This document shows positions 62,489 to 64,000 of a stretch of DNA of 64,000 bases, piece after piece (the first letter of the stretch is position 1; every line of letters begins with the position of its first letter). The stretch is taken from the NCBI RefSeq assembly GCF_002899455.1, contig NZ_PPFB01000001.1:1054001-1118000 (forward strand). Direction: 5' to 3'. The notes below the pieces were generated by a model. The model worked only from the letters and a program-made list of their open reading frames with translations. It was not told where the DNA came from and searched no databases. The translations under genes and the position numbers were made by a program. The stretch is from Streptomyces sp. DH-12. GTDB taxonomy: Bacteria > Actinomycetota > Actinomycetes > Streptomycetales > Streptomycetaceae.

Positions 62489-62692
62489 TCGGACTATAGA
62501 CCGCCCGGCCCCTCCCCGGGAAGATCCTGGAGGTCACGGCCGGTCCTCCCGTACCGCCGACCGGGTTTGTCCCGGTGGGCCGGGGTACCCGCGCGTTCAC
62601 GGAGTGGTCGCGGAGCGCGGCCCGCGCGGCGGCACCGCACGCGGGTCCCGCCCTCGCGCCACGAGCGCATCGACTGGGAGGAACACCACTTC

Positions 62693-63175
62693 ATGACCGT
62701 CGTGAGGAGCACACTTCCGGACGAGGCCCGCCGGATCTCCGGCGAGGCCCTCCAGGAGACCCTGATCGACCTGCTCGGCCTGTCCCTGATCGGCAAGCAG
62801 GCGCACTGGAACGTCGTGGGGCCGCGGTTCCGCTCGGTCCACCTGCAGCTGGACGAGGTGGTCTCGGCCGCGCGCACGCACGCGGACACGGTGGCGGAGC
62901 GCGCCTCGGCGCTCGGCGTGCCGCCGGACGGCCGCCCGGAGACGATCGCCAAGGTCTTCTCCCTGCCGGCGCCCGCGGAGGGCTGGCTGCGCGACTCGGA
63001 GGCCGTCGAGGTGATGACGGACGCCCTGGGCGCGGCGATCACGCGGCTGCGTGAGCGCATCGACGCCACCGAGAAGGCCGACCTGGTCACGCAGGACCTG
63101 CTGATCTCCATCACCGCCGACCTGGAGAAGCAGCGCTGGATGTTCGAGGCGGAGAACCACCCGCGGGAGTCCTGA
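62693..63175 (+). CDS. dps: Dps-family ferritin-like DNA-protection protein
   Basis: 160 aa from ATG 62693 (GGAGG 11 nt upstream). Ferroxidase ligands are in place: His38 (QAHWN), His50 (SVHLQLDE), Asp65 and Glu69 (HADTVAER), with spacing equal to E. coli Dps H51/H63/D78/E82. It forms a 12-mer that oxidises and stores iron and shields DNA. The N-terminal tail is short and weakly charged, so DNA binding may be limited. Streptomyces carries several Dps paralogues; which this is cannot be said. Confidence 0.9.
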   Translation: MTVVRSTLPDEARRISGEALQETLIDLLGLSLIGKQAHWNVVGPRFRSVHLQLDEVVSAARTHADTVAERASALGVPPDGRPETIAKVFSLPAPAEGWLRDSEAVEVMTDALGAAITRLRERIDATEKADLVTQDLLISITADLEKQRWMFEAENHPRES

Positions 63176-63215
63176 GACGCCCCCGGGCGCACGACGTACG
63201 GGAACGAAGGGGCAC

Positions 63216-63551
63216 ATGATGAGCGACGCCCTCGAGGTGGACGCGCTGTGGGAGGACTTCCACCGCGTGGTGAACATGACGTCGGCCGAGCTGGCCGCCT
63301 GGCTGCGGGTCAGTGACGCCGGCGAGACGACGGAGCCGCTGCCGGACCGGGCGGGCGGCGAGACCGGGCAGCGCGTCCTGGCCATCCTGCAGAAGCGCCG
63401 CACCGACCTCACCGAGGACGACCTGCGGGTGATGGAGGAGGTCGTGGACACCGTCACCGGCGAGACCGACCTGGAGAACGAGCCGGCGGCCGAGGACGCG
63501 GACCGCCGCCACCGCCTGATGAGCCTGGGCCACGACCCGCTCAAGGCGTGA
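63216..63551 (+). CDS. DUF3140 family protein
   Basis: 111 aa, ATG 63216 or the adjacent ATG 63219 (AAGGGG site better spaced for the second). Acidic, helical: LWEDFHRVVNMTSAELAAWL, then VLAILQKRRTDLTEDDLRVM and a C-terminal HRLMSLGHDPL, matching DUF3140. Homologues often lie by stress genes; here it follows dps by 40 nt and overlaps the next gene by 4 nt, hinting at a shared stress-response unit. Confidence 0.82.
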   Translation: MMSDALEVDALWEDFHRVVNMTSAELAAWLRVSDAGETTEPLPDRAGGETGQRVLAILQKRRTDLTEDDLRVMEEVVDTVTGETDLENEPAAEDADRRHRLMSLGHDPLKA

Positions 63552-64000
63552 CCGTGGCAGGCCGCGACGACGAACGGGCCGTGGTGCGCGCCCTCGTCGA
63601 CGCGCACGGCGAGACGTACGCGCACGAGGCGGGCATCACCCTGCGGAACACCCCGCAGCCGCTGTACCGGCTGCTGGTGCTCGCCCATCTGCTCAGCGCC
63701 CGCATCCGGGGGCCGGTCGCCGTGGCCACCGCCCGTGCCCTGCACGAGGCGGGGCTGCGCGACCCCCGCCGGATGGCAGCGGCGTCCTGGCAGGAGCGGG
63801 TCGACGCCCTCGGCCGGGGCGGCTACCGGCGCTACGACGAGCGCACCGCCACCCAACTCGGCGAGGGGGCCGAGCTGTTGCTCGGCCGCTGGGGCGGCGA
63901 CCTGCGCCGGCTGCGCGCCGAGGCGGACGGCGACGTGGACGAACTGAGCCGCCTGCTGCGGGAGTTCCCCGGTGTCGGTCCCTCCGGCGCGGCCATCTTC
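63548..64000 (+). CDS. HhH-GPD-type endonuclease III-like protein (truncated by window end)
   Basis: 151 codons visible from a GTG at 63548 that overlaps the preceding stop (GTGA). Helical N-terminal region with LYRLLVLAHLLSARIRGPVA and AAASWQERVDALGRGGYRRYDERTA, then LREFPGVGPSGAAIF, which looks like the helix-hairpin-helix LPGVGxxTA segment of base-excision glycosylases. The catalytic Asp and any iron-sulphur Cys would lie beyond the window, so activity is undecided. Confidence 0.7.
   Translation, partial: MTVAGRDDERAVVRALVDAHGETYAHEAGITLRNTPQPLYRLLVLAHLLSARIRGPVAVATARALHEAGLRDPRRMAAASWQERVDALGRGGYRRYDERTATQLGEGAELLLGRWGGDLRRLRAEADGDVDELSRLLREFPGVGPSGAAIF

Overview
This is a chromosomal window from a high-GC actinomycete, almost certainly Streptomyces. 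Third-codon-position G/C is extreme, GTG starts are common, many genes overlap by 4 nt (ATGA or GTGA), and the family content (tandem DksA-like proteins, an actin-like MreB relative, fused SecDF, xlnB-axeA, a GntR-type inositol cluster) is typical of the genus. No phage, transposase or CRISPR array is visible. All calls come from reading the sequence; no database search was run.

Layout. 0-6.7 kb: end of an alcohol dehydrogenase, a tandem-repeat patch, a double-TetR regulator convergent with a Tat-exported rubber oxygenase (Lcp), an MpaB-type relative, an SDR, and small Cys-rich proteins. 6.7-13.3 kb: a xylo-oligosaccharide system (binding protein, two permeases and a GH3 glycosidase as one operon, with a divergent LacI repressor; bxlEFGA/bxlR type). 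13.3-16.9 kb: a small membrane protein, a hydrolase, and the secreted xylan pair xlnB (GH11) and axeA (CE4), each with the same C-terminal xylan-binding module. The 11-bp palindrome CGAAAGTTTCG occurs in front of both bxlE and xlnB, so uptake and extracellular attack probably share a regulator.

16.9-29.8 kb: membrane protein, MreB-like actin, two DksA/TraR zinc proteins, a NarL-type two-component pair, a small exported protein and fused SecDF; then an ABC exporter behind a SoxR-type promoter, an MscS channel and monomeric isocitrate dehydrogenase. 29.8-37.8 kb: N-formylglutamate amidohydrolase; a protease module (subtilase, sigma factor and small partner on one strand, a TPR-CHAT caspase-like protein on the other); two FMN/F420 split-barrel oxidoreductases; tRNA-Pro(GGG).

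37.8-55.3 kb: inositol and related polyol catabolism. It has several Gfo/Idh dehydrogenases, a LacI regulator with a PhyH oxygenase/SDR/dehydrogenase operon, iolG, a TIM-barrel isomerase, a ribose-type ABC importer, then divergently iolC, an aldolase candidate, iolB, iolD and a GntR repressor. A second identical tRNA-Pro(GGG) lies at 56.4 kb. 55.3-64 kb: VanJ-like phosphatase, DUF309 protein, cobF and cobK, lipid/diacylglycerol kinase, TauE/SafE transporter, thiolase, Dps, DUF3140 protein and a truncated HhH endonuclease.

The most system-like and least understood item is the protease/sigma-factor module at 30.8-36.1 kb. The best-supported regulatory observations are the soxS-like promoter geometry at 25.88 kb and the shared xylan operator.
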